A stretch of 7,775 nt of DNA from Ferruginibacter sp. (GTDB lineage: Bacteria > Bacteroidota > Bacteroidia > Chitinophagales > Chitinophagaceae): contig JAURKN010000249.1 in NCBI GenBank assembly GCA_030831725.1, positions 1 to 7,775 on the forward strand. Direction: 5' to 3'. The translations under genes were made by a program, and so were the position numbers. Positions 1 to 6,608 of the stretch are shown here, piece after piece. How positions within the stretch are numbered: the first letter of the stretch is position 1; each line of letters begins with the position of its first letter. The notes beneath the pieces were generated by a model. The model worked only from the letters and a program-made list of their open reading frames with translations. It had not been told where the DNA came from and ran no database searches.

Positions 1-277
1 TAACTACACCTTGAAGGGTTTGGATGACTATGCTACCAGTGGAGGGCACAACCGCTTTGAACCAAATATCACCACCGGCATAATTTCCACAATTTGGATT
101 GGGTGTATTTAATGAAGCTGTTGCAGAATCGTTGGAAAAAATTTGGAAATTGCACGCAGTTCCGATATTCAATGATATCGCATTAATACAGTCATCATTC
201 ACAGGCCTTTGAGCCAAAAGTGGTTGAAAAAAAGATAGGATGAATAGTGTGAAGGATGCTAAAAATTTATTTTTCAC
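1..277 (-). CDS. Secreted protein of unknown function, N-terminal part (cut by window edge)
   Basis: The minus strand is open from a GTG at 277-275 to the window edge, giving 92 codons without a stop. An in-frame TAA at 286-284 lies just upstream, so GTG is the first usable start. The product begins MKNKFLASFT with a hydrophobic core and a likely signal peptidase site after residue 22 (LLA|Q). The mature part contains NDDCINAISL (residues 27-36), ACNF (41-44), PNCGN (61-65), DIWFKAVVP (70-78) and SGSIVIQT-like strand residues (about 80-87). This pattern of spaced cysteines followed by a DxWF strand is common, as I know it, at the start of large Bacteroidota cell-surface or secreted proteins that often end in a type IX sorting domain. 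The C-terminus is outside the window, so the sorting domain is inference. It is separated from smc upstream by a terminator, so it is probably transcribed on its own. Molecular function is unknown. Confidence 0.75.
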   Translation of the reverse strand, partial: MKNKFLASFTLFILSFFQPLLAQRPVNDDCINAISLNIGTACNFQIFSNDSATASLNTPNPNCGNYAGGDIWFKAVVPSTGSIVIQTLQGVV

Positions 278-295
278 TTTCCATTATTTAGATGA

Positions 296-303
296 CTAAG
301 ATA
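296..303 (-). promoter_or_regulatory. Possible -7 promoter element of the secreted-protein gene
   Basis: TATCTTAG on the minus strand differs at one position from the Bacteroidota -7 consensus TAnnTTTG and lies 18 bp before the GTG start at 277. It falls between the smc terminator and the downstream gene, where a promoter is needed. No clear TTTG is seen at the -33 distance, only a T-run at 317-322. This is a weak call. Confidence 0.3.
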
Positions 304-315
304 TGTTTATTTCAT

Positions 316-342
316 TAAAAAAGGCCTGAATCAATCAGGCCT
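316..342 (-). terminator. Rho-independent terminator of smc
   Basis: A perfect 8-bp inverted repeat (AGGCCTGA at 322-329, TCAGGCCT at 335-342) with a 5-nt loop is followed on the minus strand by a run of T (322-317). It begins 25 bp after the smc stop codon and is oriented to end smc transcription. On the plus strand there is no T-run after the stem, so it works in one direction only. Confidence 0.88.
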
Positions 343-366
343 CTAAGTTTATTTTCCATCAGATGA

Positions 367-3300
367 TTAGTTTAAACTCCTAAAGTCAACCGGCACCAAT
401 TTGCTGACACCCGCCTCTTGCATGGTAACACCGTAAATTACATCTACAGCACTCATAGTCATCTTATTGTGCGTCACGATGATGAACTGAGAATTTTCAC
501 TAAATTGCTTAATCATACCTGTGAATTTTCCAACATTCGCATCATCCAACGGAGCATCAACCTCATCCAAAATACAAAAAGGAGCAGGCTTTATGAGATA
601 GATGGCAAAAAGCAATGCAGTGGCAGTCAATGTCTTTTCTCCTCCACTAAGTTGACCGATGCTGCTTGGGCGTTTACCCTTTGGTTTTGCAACGATATCT
701 ATACCGGTTTCCGCAAGGTTGTTCGGATCCACCAAAATCATGTCTGCAGTATCTTCTTCTGTAAACAAGGCTTTGAAAACTTTCTGGAAATTTTCCCTGG
801 TCTTGTTGAATGTATCGAGAAATTGCTGATTTGCAGTTGCTTCCACTTCCTGAATGGTTTGCATCAGACTGTCTTTTGCAGTTACAAGGTCATTTTTTTG
901 TTCCAAAATGAACTCATAACGCTTCTTCATTTCTGTGAAAGCTTCAATGGCTGTCGGATTCACCTCACCAATGTTCTCCAGACGCTTTTTCATTCTTTCG
1001 CTCTTCTCCTGCAACTCTTCCAATGGTGTATCACCTGTTCTTGGCTCATCTATGATAGCATCCAAATCTATTCTGAATTCAACATGCAATCTCTCTTTCA
1101 TTCCGGCAAGCTGAAGTTTCAATTCGGTCAATCTGTCTTTGATTTCATTCAAAAGCTGATCGATTCCCTCTTTGGATCGCTGCTTAAGTCGGAGTTCACT
1201 TTCTTTTTGATTCAGCAAAGTCCTTGTATTGTAATATTCCTGGTCTTTGAGGTTGAGTATTTTCTCTGCTTCATCTTTGGTCTTGAGCAATTCCACAACA
1301 GCAAGCTCCAGTTCAGAGAGTGCGACTGCTGTTTCGGCAATAGCTGATTCTGAGGTCAAAAGCTGCTGCTTGCTTTCTTCCATCTGGTTAAATAAATTTT
1401 GCAACTGATTTGATTTAAAATCAAACTCTTGTTGCAGTGAACTTATTTTACTCTGCTGACGGGTAAGCATCAAATTGGCATTATTGTATGCATTAGATGC
1501 TTCATTATAGGCCTGTTCAGCGCTGTTGTAGTCGTTTTCTTTATTCTGTATCTGCTCCTGAAGTGAATTCAGATTTTCGTTCAAAACAGCCAGTTCCTCT
1601 CTTGTGGCAGCGATGGCATCTTGTTGCGCTGACATGCTTTTGTTCAAATCGCCAATCCTGTTTTCCGCATTGTTATTTTGTGAAGTCAGGTTCTCCAACT
1701 TGTTCTGTAAAACAAAAATCTGATTGGTCAGTTCATTTACTTTTTGAGAAAGTTGACGAATGACTTGCTCCTTGAGTTGACTATTGTAATCAATTACCTG
1801 ATCATGCTTTTGTTGAATCTCATCTTTTTTTGCCTTTACGATTGACTCTTGTTCCTGGATGTCGGCAAACATTTTTTCCAGGTTTTTAGCACGACCTATT
1901 TTTTTACCTTCAAACAAACCGACACTACCACCCGAAAGGGCATATTTGCCTTTCACCATTTTACCGGTTTTCTCAAGGATTACCGCATCGCTTTCGTCTT
2001 GTAAAGCTGAGGATTCCATAGCGATAAAAACATTCCCCAAAAGATGTTTAGCCAAAGGCATAAAGGCATCATCCACCTCAACCACATCCAAAGCTGAAAT
2101 GGTATTTGATGGCATGTTGGATGAAGATGTATTTTGCAAACGATCCAACATGAAGAAATTGGCCTTGCCTTTTTTATTTTCTTCCAAAAGAGAAATGGCT
2201 TTTATTCCATCCTCGAGGCAATCTACAACATAGTAGTTCAGAAAGGGTTCAAGCACATTTTCCACTGCTGCACGATATTCCTCTTTTACATAAATGATGT
2301 CTGACAACAAAGGTGCCTGCTTTCCCCAATTGCTGTTTTTGTGAAGAAACTTGACACTTTCCGGATATCCTTCCATTGAATCAACTAGACTCTTCAACAG
2401 ATCGTATTCATTTTTACGAGAATCCAACTTTCTGTTTTCCTCAGCAAGAACCTGTCTCATGGCTTCTAGCGCTTGTTGCGCTTCGAGAATCTGCGCCTTA
2501 AGTCGATCCTGCTCTTCCTGCATTTGCGTCAGTTCCGATTTGGATGCTTCCAAATCAGCAGATTTAGCATCTTTTTCCAATTGAATATCTGCAATCGATT
2601 TTTCTCTGATTAATTTCTCTTCTTCCAGCTGTTGAAGGGATCGTAATATGTTTTGAATACCGGTATCCGCAACCGCCACTTTTTTCTCCGCTTCGAATTG
2701 TGATTTTTGGATACTCTGAAAAGACCGACGGAATTGATCGAGTTCCACACGCTGGTCGTCGAATGTTTTTCTTTTTCCTTCTACTTCAGATTGGAATGTC
2801 TGCAATTGGCTCTCCAGGTCGGCCAGTTTTTGTTTTTCCTCTTCCACCTGATTTCCGGTGAAGGTTATGCTTTCGTTCAAGCCAGCGACTTGACCTTCAG
2901 CTTTTTTCAAGAAATCATCCAGATTTAATTTTCTTTCATTCAGGTGCTGCAATTTCTGAGCAGCCAGGTTCTTGTCATTTTCTTTTTGACGAACCTGATC
3001 AAGCGTTTCATTGAAAGATTGCTGAAGTTGTTGGAGTTCTTTTTCTTTTTCAATGAAAGCCACTCTCTCCTGCTCCAACGCCGCTTCTTCTTTGGCGATT
3101 TCTGTTTCCAGCTCTATACGCTTATCTACCTCCTGCTGTTGCTGTTGATTCAGTTCACGATAGGTGATATTGAATCCTTCTAAAGCAGCCTTTGCAAGCT
3201 CGATGCTGATTTCTTTGTATTCTTTCTTGATCTCGTAATACTTTTCGGCTTTTTTCGCCTGCGATTCAAGGGTTTTCAACTGGTTGTTGATTTCGAAAAG

Positions 3301-3882
3301 AAGATCCTCGATTCTTGCGAGGTCTTGCTCTGCAGCATCCAGTTTCAGCTTCGCCTCTTTTTTTCTTGTTTTGTATATGGTGATTCCCGCTGCCTGTTCC
3401 AGCATTTTTCTTCTGCTGTTCTCTTTGTCTTTGATGATGTCATCCACCATGCCAAGTTCGATGATGGCATAACTGTCGGTGCTCACACCGGTATCCATAA
3501 ACAGATTATGGATGTCTTTCAGTCGGCAGGACACATCATTCAAACGATATTCACTCTCGCCGCTTTTATAATATTTGCGGGTAATGGTAACCGTATTGAA
3601 CTCTGTAGGTAAAAGGTTTTTGGTATTTTCGAAAGTCAGGCTCACTTCTGCGAGACCACTTGCATTTCTTGTCTTGCTTCCGTTAAACACAAGACTCTCC
3701 AAGTTCTCACTTCGGAGATTGCTGATCTTATGCTCTCCGATTACCCATCGGATACTGTCAATGATGTTGCTCTTTCCACATCCGTTGGGTCCAATGACTC
3801 CGGTAATCCCTTCGTCGAAATTCAGTACAGTTTTGTCGGCAAAACTCTTAAATCCTTTGATTTCTAAGCTCTTTAATCGCAC
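367..3882 (-). CDS. smc: Chromosome segregation protein SMC
   Basis: This is a full-length SMC ATPase of 1171 residues, the normal size for bacterial SMC. The N-terminal head has the family start RLKSLEIKGFKSFADKT and the Walker A motif GPNGCGKSN (residues 31-39). Long coiled-coil arms rich in E, K, Q and L span about 165-500 and 670-1000. Between them lies the globular hinge (about 503-670), starting GYPESVKFL and including a conserved glycine patch ALSGGSVGLF (648-657). The C-terminal head carries IGEVNPTAIEAF (971-982), the ABC signature LSGGEK (1078-1083), Walker B FCILDEVDAPLDD with catalytic Glu1107, and the switch histidine in IIVTHNK (1134-1140). SMC dimers, normally with ScpA and ScpB, extrude DNA loops and help align and segregate sister chromosomes; neither partner gene is in the window. 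The start is a GTG, fixed by the family N-terminus. A terminator directly follows the gene and the upstream neighbour is divergent, so it appears monocistronic. Confidence 0.98.
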   Translation of the reverse strand: MRLKSLEIKGFKSFADKTVLNFDEGITGVIGPNGCGKSNIIDSIRWVIGEHKISNLRSENLESLVFNGSKTRNASGLAEVSLTFENTKNLLPTEFNTVTITRKYYKSGESEYRLNDVSCRLKDIHNLFMDTGVSTDSYAIIELGMVDDIIKDKENSRRKMLEQAAGITIYKTRKKEAKLKLDAAEQDLARIEDLLFEINNQLKTLESQAKKAEKYYEIKKEYKEISIELAKAALEGFNITYRELNQQQQQEVDKRIELETEIAKEEAALEQERVAFIEKEKELQQLQQSFNETLDQVRQKENDKNLAAQKLQHLNERKLNLDDFLKKAEGQVAGLNESITFTGNQVEEEKQKLADLESQLQTFQSEVEGKRKTFDDQRVELDQFRRSFQSIQKSQFEAEKKVAVADTGIQNILRSLQQLEEEKLIREKSIADIQLEKDAKSADLEASKSELTQMQEEQDRLKAQILEAQQALEAMRQVLAEENRKLDSRKNEYDLLKSLVDSMEGYPESVKFLHKNSNWGKQAPLLSDIIYVKEEYRAAVENVLEPFLNYYVVDCLEDGIKAISLLEENKKGKANFFMLDRLQNTSSSNMPSNTISALDVVEVDDAFMPLAKHLLGNVFIAMESSALQDESDAVILEKTGKMVKGKYALSGGSVGLFEGKKIGRAKNLEKMFADIQEQESIVKAKKDEIQQKHDQVIDYNSQLKEQVIRQLSQKVNELTNQIFVLQNKLENLTSQNNNAENRIGDLNKSMSAQQDAIAATREELAVLNENLNSLQEQIQNKENDYNSAEQAYNEASNAYNNANLMLTRQQSKISSLQQEFDFKSNQLQNLFNQMEESKQQLLTSESAIAETAVALSELELAVVELLKTKDEAEKILNLKDQEYYNTRTLLNQKESELRLKQRSKEGIDQLLNEIKDRLTELKLQLAGMKERLHVEFRIDLDAIIDEPRTGDTPLEELQEKSERMKKRLENIGEVNPTAIEAFTEMKKRYEFILEQKNDLVTAKDSLMQTIQEVEATANQQFLDTFNKTRENFQKVFKALFTEEDTADMILVDPNNLAETGIDIVAKPKGKRPSSIGQLSGGEKTLTATALLFAIYLIKPAPFCILDEVDAPLDDANVGKFTGMIKQFSENSQFIIVTHNKMTMSAVDVIYGVTMQEAGVSKLVPVDFRSLN

Positions 3883-3889
3883 TTTGGTT

Positions 3890-3921
3890 CAAATTTAGTC
3901 GGACGACAAACCTACATCAAT
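3890..3921 (-). promoter_or_regulatory. Candidate smc promoter(s)
   Basis: On the minus strand TAAATTTG (3897-3890) matches the Bacteroidota -7 consensus TAnnTTTG exactly, with ATTG (3921-3918, one mismatch to TTTG) 20 bp upstream at the expected -33 spacing. The -7 element ends only 7 bp before the GTG start, so transcription from it would give an almost leaderless mRNA. A second exact -7 match, TAGGTTTG (3914-3907), lies further upstream and would give a leader of about 20 nt, but it has no clear -33 partner. No purine-rich ribosome binding site is evident before the GTG. Confidence 0.5.
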
Positions 3922-3962
3922 TCAACCGATTTTTGACTCGTGTATCGCAGGTCTAGCGCTCT

Positions 3963-4095
3963 TGTTGATAAAAAATAACATAACATCAACAACTTGCTAA
4001 TGCTCAGCGATTTAAATTGAAAAAATAACCTGTTTTTCAACAATTAACCAGTGGTTATTCCACATACTTATTTATTTATCCACAGGTTTTTAACA
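3963..4095. other. DnaA-box-like cluster; candidate replication origin or DnaA-regulated region
   Basis: The gap between divergent smc and the GLPGLI-like gene is AT-rich and contains one perfect DnaA box TTATCCACA (4076-4084). Near-matches are TGTTGATAA (3963-3971, reverse-strand TTATCAACA, one mismatch to TTATNCACA), TTTTCAACA (4034-4042), TTATTCCACA (4055-4064, a one-base insertion) and TTTTTAACA (4087-4095). ACATCAACA at 3983-3991 is weaker still. Between them lie AT tracts such as ATAAAAAATAACATAACAT (3968-3986) and TTTAAATTGAAAAAATAA (4011-4028) that could act as an unwinding element. Bacteroidota origins need not lie beside dnaA, so the missing dnaA gene does not exclude this. With a single perfect box, the region could instead be a DnaA-controlled promoter or chance AT-rich sequence. 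Confidence 0.4.
4076..4084 (+). promoter_or_regulatory. Perfect DnaA box
   Basis: TTATCCACA is an exact match to the DnaA-binding consensus TTATNCACA and lies in non-coding DNA 82 bp before the GLPGLI-like start codon. It is extended to TTATCCACAGG and is the best single element of the cluster described above. Confidence 0.55.
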
Positions 4096-4147
4096 TGAAT
4101 ATGGCAGCTAGTATTGTTGAGAGTAACCAATGATGATTCAATAAGTC

Positions 4148-4155
4148 TACTTTTG
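4148..4155 (+). promoter_or_regulatory. -7 promoter element of the GLPGLI-like gene
   Basis: TACTTTTG is an exact match to the Bacteroidota -7 consensus TAnnTTTG and ends 11 bp before the ATG at 4167. The sequence between is A-rich (a run of A then CG), as is usual before start codons in this phylum. No TTTG is seen at the normal -33 spacing. The predicted leader would be only a few nucleotides long. Confidence 0.5.
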
Positions 4156-4166
4156 AAAAAAAAACG

Positions 4167-5024
4167 ATGAAGAAACTGATTATTTGTTTTCTGGTTTTGA
4201 CCTATAGCACAATAAATGCCCAAACAATCATCCAAAATAAGGCGATTGTATACACCACCATGAACATCATTGCACCTGAGGATGAGGAATCACGAGGCGG
4301 AGACGGAGAAGGCCGTCAGGGTATGAACTTCAGAAATATGATGGATGGGGAAACCAAAATCACCACCACCATTTTGAATGATAAAATTAAAAATGATCTC
4401 AGGTCTGAAACGGTAAAATCATCCATTTATCGTGATGAGAGCAAAAAATTGACAACCACGGTTTTCGAAATGATGGGCACCACATCCGGATTTTATGTCA
4501 CTGATGAAGAACAAGCTCAAATGCAAGCGAGAAGAGACAGCATGATTGCGGAGAGAAGAAAAAAAGACAGCAGCGCTCCGGCTAGACCTGAAAAAAGAGA
4601 ACCTCAGATTTCATTTTCCAGCACTACAGAAACAAAAAAAATCGCCGGATATACCTGTTACAAAGGTTATTTGATCACCACCCGTTTACTTGGTCTCAAA
4701 GACAGTGTTTCTGTGTGGTACACTCCCGAATTTACTTTCCAGCATGTGAAATTTACAGGTGGTATATCAGGTATTCAAGGCATGATGGGCAATGCCACAT
4801 TGACGGGCGCAGATAAAATCAATGGTTTTGTGATGGGATATGAAATGAAGATGAGAAGAAACAGAAGGATGGAAGTGGAAGTGACAAAAATAGACTTCAA
4901 AAAAGAAATCAATGAGAAAGATTTCGACTTGCCGAAAGACATCGAGATCAAACCGATGAGAGAAATGCAAAACATGTTTGGAAATCAACGTGGTGGCGGG
5001 ATGATGAGAATGGGAAGAGAATAA
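4167..5024 (+). CDS. GLPGLI/DUF4412-like exported protein
   Basis: The 285-residue product begins with a signal peptide (MKKLIICFLVLTYSTINA, likely cut before Gln19), so it is exported, probably to the periplasm or outer-membrane face. The order of motifs resembles the GLPGLI/DUF4412 group of Bacteroidota: an early strand GKAIVYTT-like segment (about 24-32), KIAGYTCYKGYLI (158-170), VWYTPEF (183-189) and a glycine segment GGISGIQGMM (198-207) where GLPGLI proteins carry their name-giving motif. It ends with a strand-rich region VEVTKIDFKKEI (237-248). The core motif is degenerate (GISGIQG rather than GLPGLI), so family placement is by overall pattern. Two low-complexity stretches stand out: RGGDGEGRQGMNFRNMMDGE (43-62), and a Met/Arg/Gly-rich tail (264-285). 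The biochemical role of the family is not established. It lies opposite smc and converges on yraN with only 4 bp between stop codons. Confidence 0.8.
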   Translation: MKKLIICFLVLTYSTINAQTIIQNKAIVYTTMNIIAPEDEESRGGDGEGRQGMNFRNMMDGETKITTTILNDKIKNDLRSETVKSSIYRDESKKLTTTVFEMMGTTSGFYVTDEEQAQMQARRDSMIAERRKKDSSAPARPEKREPQISFSSTTETKKIAGYTCYKGYLITTRLLGLKDSVSVWYTPEFTFQHVKFTGGISGIQGMMGNATLTGADKINGFVMGYEMKMRRNRRMEVEVTKIDFKKEINEKDFDLPKDIEIKPMREMQNMFGNQRGGGMMRMGRE

Positions 5025-5028
5025 TATT

Positions 5029-5382
5029 TCAAAACAAATAAACATCCTCCAAAACAAAGATTTCTATCTGAGGAAAGAGTGTCACGGCCGCTATATCATA
5101 TTGTACGCGGTCCCATTTCGGATTCAAGGTCAAAAAAGCTTGACAGGCCTCTGTCAAAAAACGAAATTTTCTCGGCGTGACAGCATCTTCGGGATTAGCG
5201 TTTTTTTTGCTTTTGGTACATTTCACTTCAATCACATGTAGTATCCCGTTTCTCTCACCCAGTATATCAATTTCATAATGTCGATATCGCCAGTTTCTGT
5301 GTAAAATTCGAAACCCGTTCTTCAACATATGGTCAGCAACAAGCTCCTCTCCTGCTTTTCCTGTTTGATTATGTTCGGCCAT
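5029..5382 (-). CDS. yraN: YraN/UPF0102 family protein, predicted PD-(D/E)XK nuclease fold
   Basis: From ATG 5382 the product has 117 residues, the usual size for YraN/UPF0102 proteins, and starts MAEHNQTGKAGEELVADHML as the family does. The conserved core is visible: GEELVADHML (11-20), ILHRNWRY (26-33), YEIDILGERNG (36-46) with Asp39, IEVKCTKS (51-58) with Glu52 and Lys54, and the PEDAVTPRK helix (64-72). The D-x(12)-ExK arrangement is the PD-(D/E)XK nuclease signature, related to Holliday-junction resolvase folds. Activity and substrate remain poorly defined in the family. An in-frame GTG at 5403 would add seven residues (MNNIVSH), but these do not fit the family N-terminus, so I chose the ATG. 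It is convergent with the GLPGLI-like gene and divergent from the DUF6580 gene. Confidence 0.9.
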   Translation of the reverse strand: MAEHNQTGKAGEELVADHMLKNGFRILHRNWRYRHYEIDILGERNGILHVIEVKCTKSKKNANPEDAVTPRKFRFLTEACQAFLTLNPKWDRVQYDIAAVTLFPQIEIFVLEDVYLF

Positions 5383-5464
5383 ATGCGAAACTATATTGTT
5401 CACTAATCCACAACATGAGGAAAAAACGAATCAAACAGAGTGAAATATCAATACGTTTATTGCT

Positions 5465-5472
5465 TACTTTTG
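5465..5472 (+). promoter_or_regulatory. -7 promoter element of the DUF6580 gene
   Basis: TACTTTTG matches the Bacteroidota -7 consensus TAnnTTTG exactly and is identical to the element before the GLPGLI-like gene. It lies 17 bp before ATG 5490 and 5 bp before an alternative in-frame ATG at 5478. If it is the real promoter, the longer reading frame from 5415 cannot be fully translated from this transcript, which supports the shorter start. No clear -33 TTTG is seen. Confidence 0.5.
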
Positions 5473-5489
5473 TCGAAATGTCCCAAAAA

Positions 5490-6029
5490 ATGAACAAACA
5501 ACAAACGATTTTTGGAATTACGCTTGTGGTACTGGCAGCTTCTATGAAAGTGATTACATTCCCTTTTAGCATAAATCCGATCATTGCAATCTCTCTTTTC
5601 AGCGGAACCTTGATAAAAGACCGCAAACTTGCTTTTTTACTTCCCCTTGTTGCCATGCTGGTTTCCGACATCATGTTGGAATTTTCAGTCATAGCCGATG
5701 GATTTTATGGCTGGGGACAAATCGGCAACTATTTTTCCCTATTGGCAGTTGCGGCACTCGGCTTCAGAATTCAAAAACCAAACTTTTTCAATGTACCTGC
5801 CTTTTCCATTATCGGCAGCGTTTTGTTTTTCTTCCTCAGTAATACGAGCGTTTTCTTGTTCGACACACAACTGACATACGGATCAGGATTTGCTGGATGG
5901 GCTTCATGCTTAACTGCGGGAATTCCTTTCGTAAAAAATGCGGCAGTAATTGACCTGAGTTTTTCAGTTTTAATTTTCGGCACATACGCGCTGATGTCAA
6001 AAACCGCTAACAAAGAGGCGAAAGCTTAG
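5490..6029 (+). CDS. DUF6580 family integral membrane protein
   Basis: From ATG 5490 the product has 179 residues and is very hydrophobic, with about five or six membrane segments (roughly 5-21, 29-42, 46-64, 79-93, 101-120 and 152-170) and a basic C-terminal tail ending KTANKEAKA. Family-like positions are INPIIAISLFSG (28-39), AFLLPLVAMLVSDIML (48-63), FLSNTSVFL (115-123) and TAGIPFVKN (142-150). This is the order seen in DUF6580 proteins of Bacteroidota, whose small multi-helix design resembles substrate-binding (S) components of ECF vitamin transporters; no substrate can be named. The frame is open back to an ATG at 5415, but those 25 extra residues are charged, do not match the family and overlap the -7 element at 5465-5472. 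ATG 5478 (four residues longer) is the other reasonable start. It converges on rnhA with a 32-bp gap. Confidence 0.82.
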   Translation: MNKQQTIFGITLVVLAASMKVITFPFSINPIIAISLFSGTLIKDRKLAFLLPLVAMLVSDIMLEFSVIADGFYGWGQIGNYFSLLAVAALGFRIQKPNFFNVPAFSIIGSVLFFFLSNTSVFLFDTQLTYGSGFAGWASCLTAGIPFVKNAAVIDLSFSVLIFGTYALMSKTANKEAKA

Positions 6030-6061
6030 ATTGAATTTTAGGTTTAAAATATATGACGAGA

Positions 6062-6532
6062 TCAATCATTGATCCCGTTTTCATATCCATCATCGATAGA
6101 AAGTTCTTTCCCATCGGCTGCGGCAGTGGCGAGTTCATCACATCTGTTATTGTATGGATTTTCCGCATGCCCGCGGACCCAATGAAAATGCACATCAAAT
6201 TTTCCGGATAATTCATAAAACTCTTCCCAAAGGTCACGGTTTTTTTTCCCACCCTTGAATCCTGTTTTTATCCATTTTTCCAGCCATTTTTCTTTTATCG
6301 CCTTTACCACATATTGACTGTCTGAATAAACATGAACCGGAATCTCGTTGTGCTTTAAGGCTTTCAAACCATCAATCACTGCCAGCAATTCCATTCTATT
6401 ATTGGTGGTCAAACGATACCCCTTGGAAATTTCTTTCTTTTTCCCGTTGTACAACAACAAAATACCATATCCACCTGGCCCGGGATTACCCCTAGACGAA
6501 CCATCTGTATATATGGTGATGTGATTGCTCAT
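6062..6532 (-). CDS. rnhA: Ribonuclease HI
   Basis: RNase HI cuts the RNA strand of RNA:DNA hybrids, removing R-loops and helping to clear Okazaki primers in the cytoplasm. The 156-residue product matches the E. coli enzyme in length and order. The metal-binding and catalytic residues are all present: Asp10 in YTDGS (8-12), Glu48 in NNRMEL (44-49), Asp71 in YSDSQYV (69-75), His122 in WVRGHAENP (118-126) and Asp132 in NNRCDELA (128-135). The Trp/Lys-rich substrate-handling helix (KEKWLEKWIKTGFKGGKKN, 80-98) is also kept. The N-terminal loop RGNPGPGGYG (14-23) is typical. The ATG at 6532 gives the standard N-terminus. It follows the carboxylase gene on the same strand after a 76-bp gap with no terminator, so read-through is possible; no strong -7 match is seen in the gap. 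The short C-terminal extension (about 143-156) is acidic. Confidence 0.97.
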   Translation of the reverse strand: MSNHITIYTDGSSRGNPGPGGYGILLLYNGKKKEISKGYRLTTNNRMELLAVIDGLKALKHNEIPVHVYSDSQYVVKAIKEKWLEKWIKTGFKGGKKNRDLWEEFYELSGKFDVHFHWVRGHAENPYNNRCDELATAAADGKELSIDDGYENGIND

Positions 6533-6608
6533 ACTAATTACAGCTCGTATTGATTATGCTTTATTGGTTAAGATTAATCCAGAAATAAATCACGATAAAA
6601 GACCATCA

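Noticed and set aside
418..1347. A 309-residue open frame on the plus strand opposite smc
   Set aside because: It is antisense to the conserved SMC C-terminal head and coiled coil, has a Cys/Phe/His-rich composition typical of an opposite-strand shadow, and shows no recognisable domain.
4095..4133. 12-codon ATG frame upstream of the GLPGLI-like gene, a possible leader peptide
   Set aside because: It lies upstream of the best -7 element, so it would not be on the predicted transcript; it has no ribosome binding site and no attenuator-like residues or hairpin.
3883..4166. Search for a parS site near smc
   Set aside because: No sequence resembling the palindrome TGTTTCACGTGAAACA is visible in this gap or elsewhere in the window, so ParB-based loading of SMC here is not supported.
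5403..5692. Minus-strand open frame (107 residues, 5369-5692) opposite the DUF6580 gene
   Set aside because: It overlaps both the yraN start and the well-supported DUF6580 coding region and has no family features.
6035..6050. ATTTTA-GGTT-TAAAAT inverted repeat after the DUF6580 stop
   Set aside because: The stem is only A/T pairs with no following T-run, so it would be too weak for a terminator and is expected by chance in AT-rich DNA.
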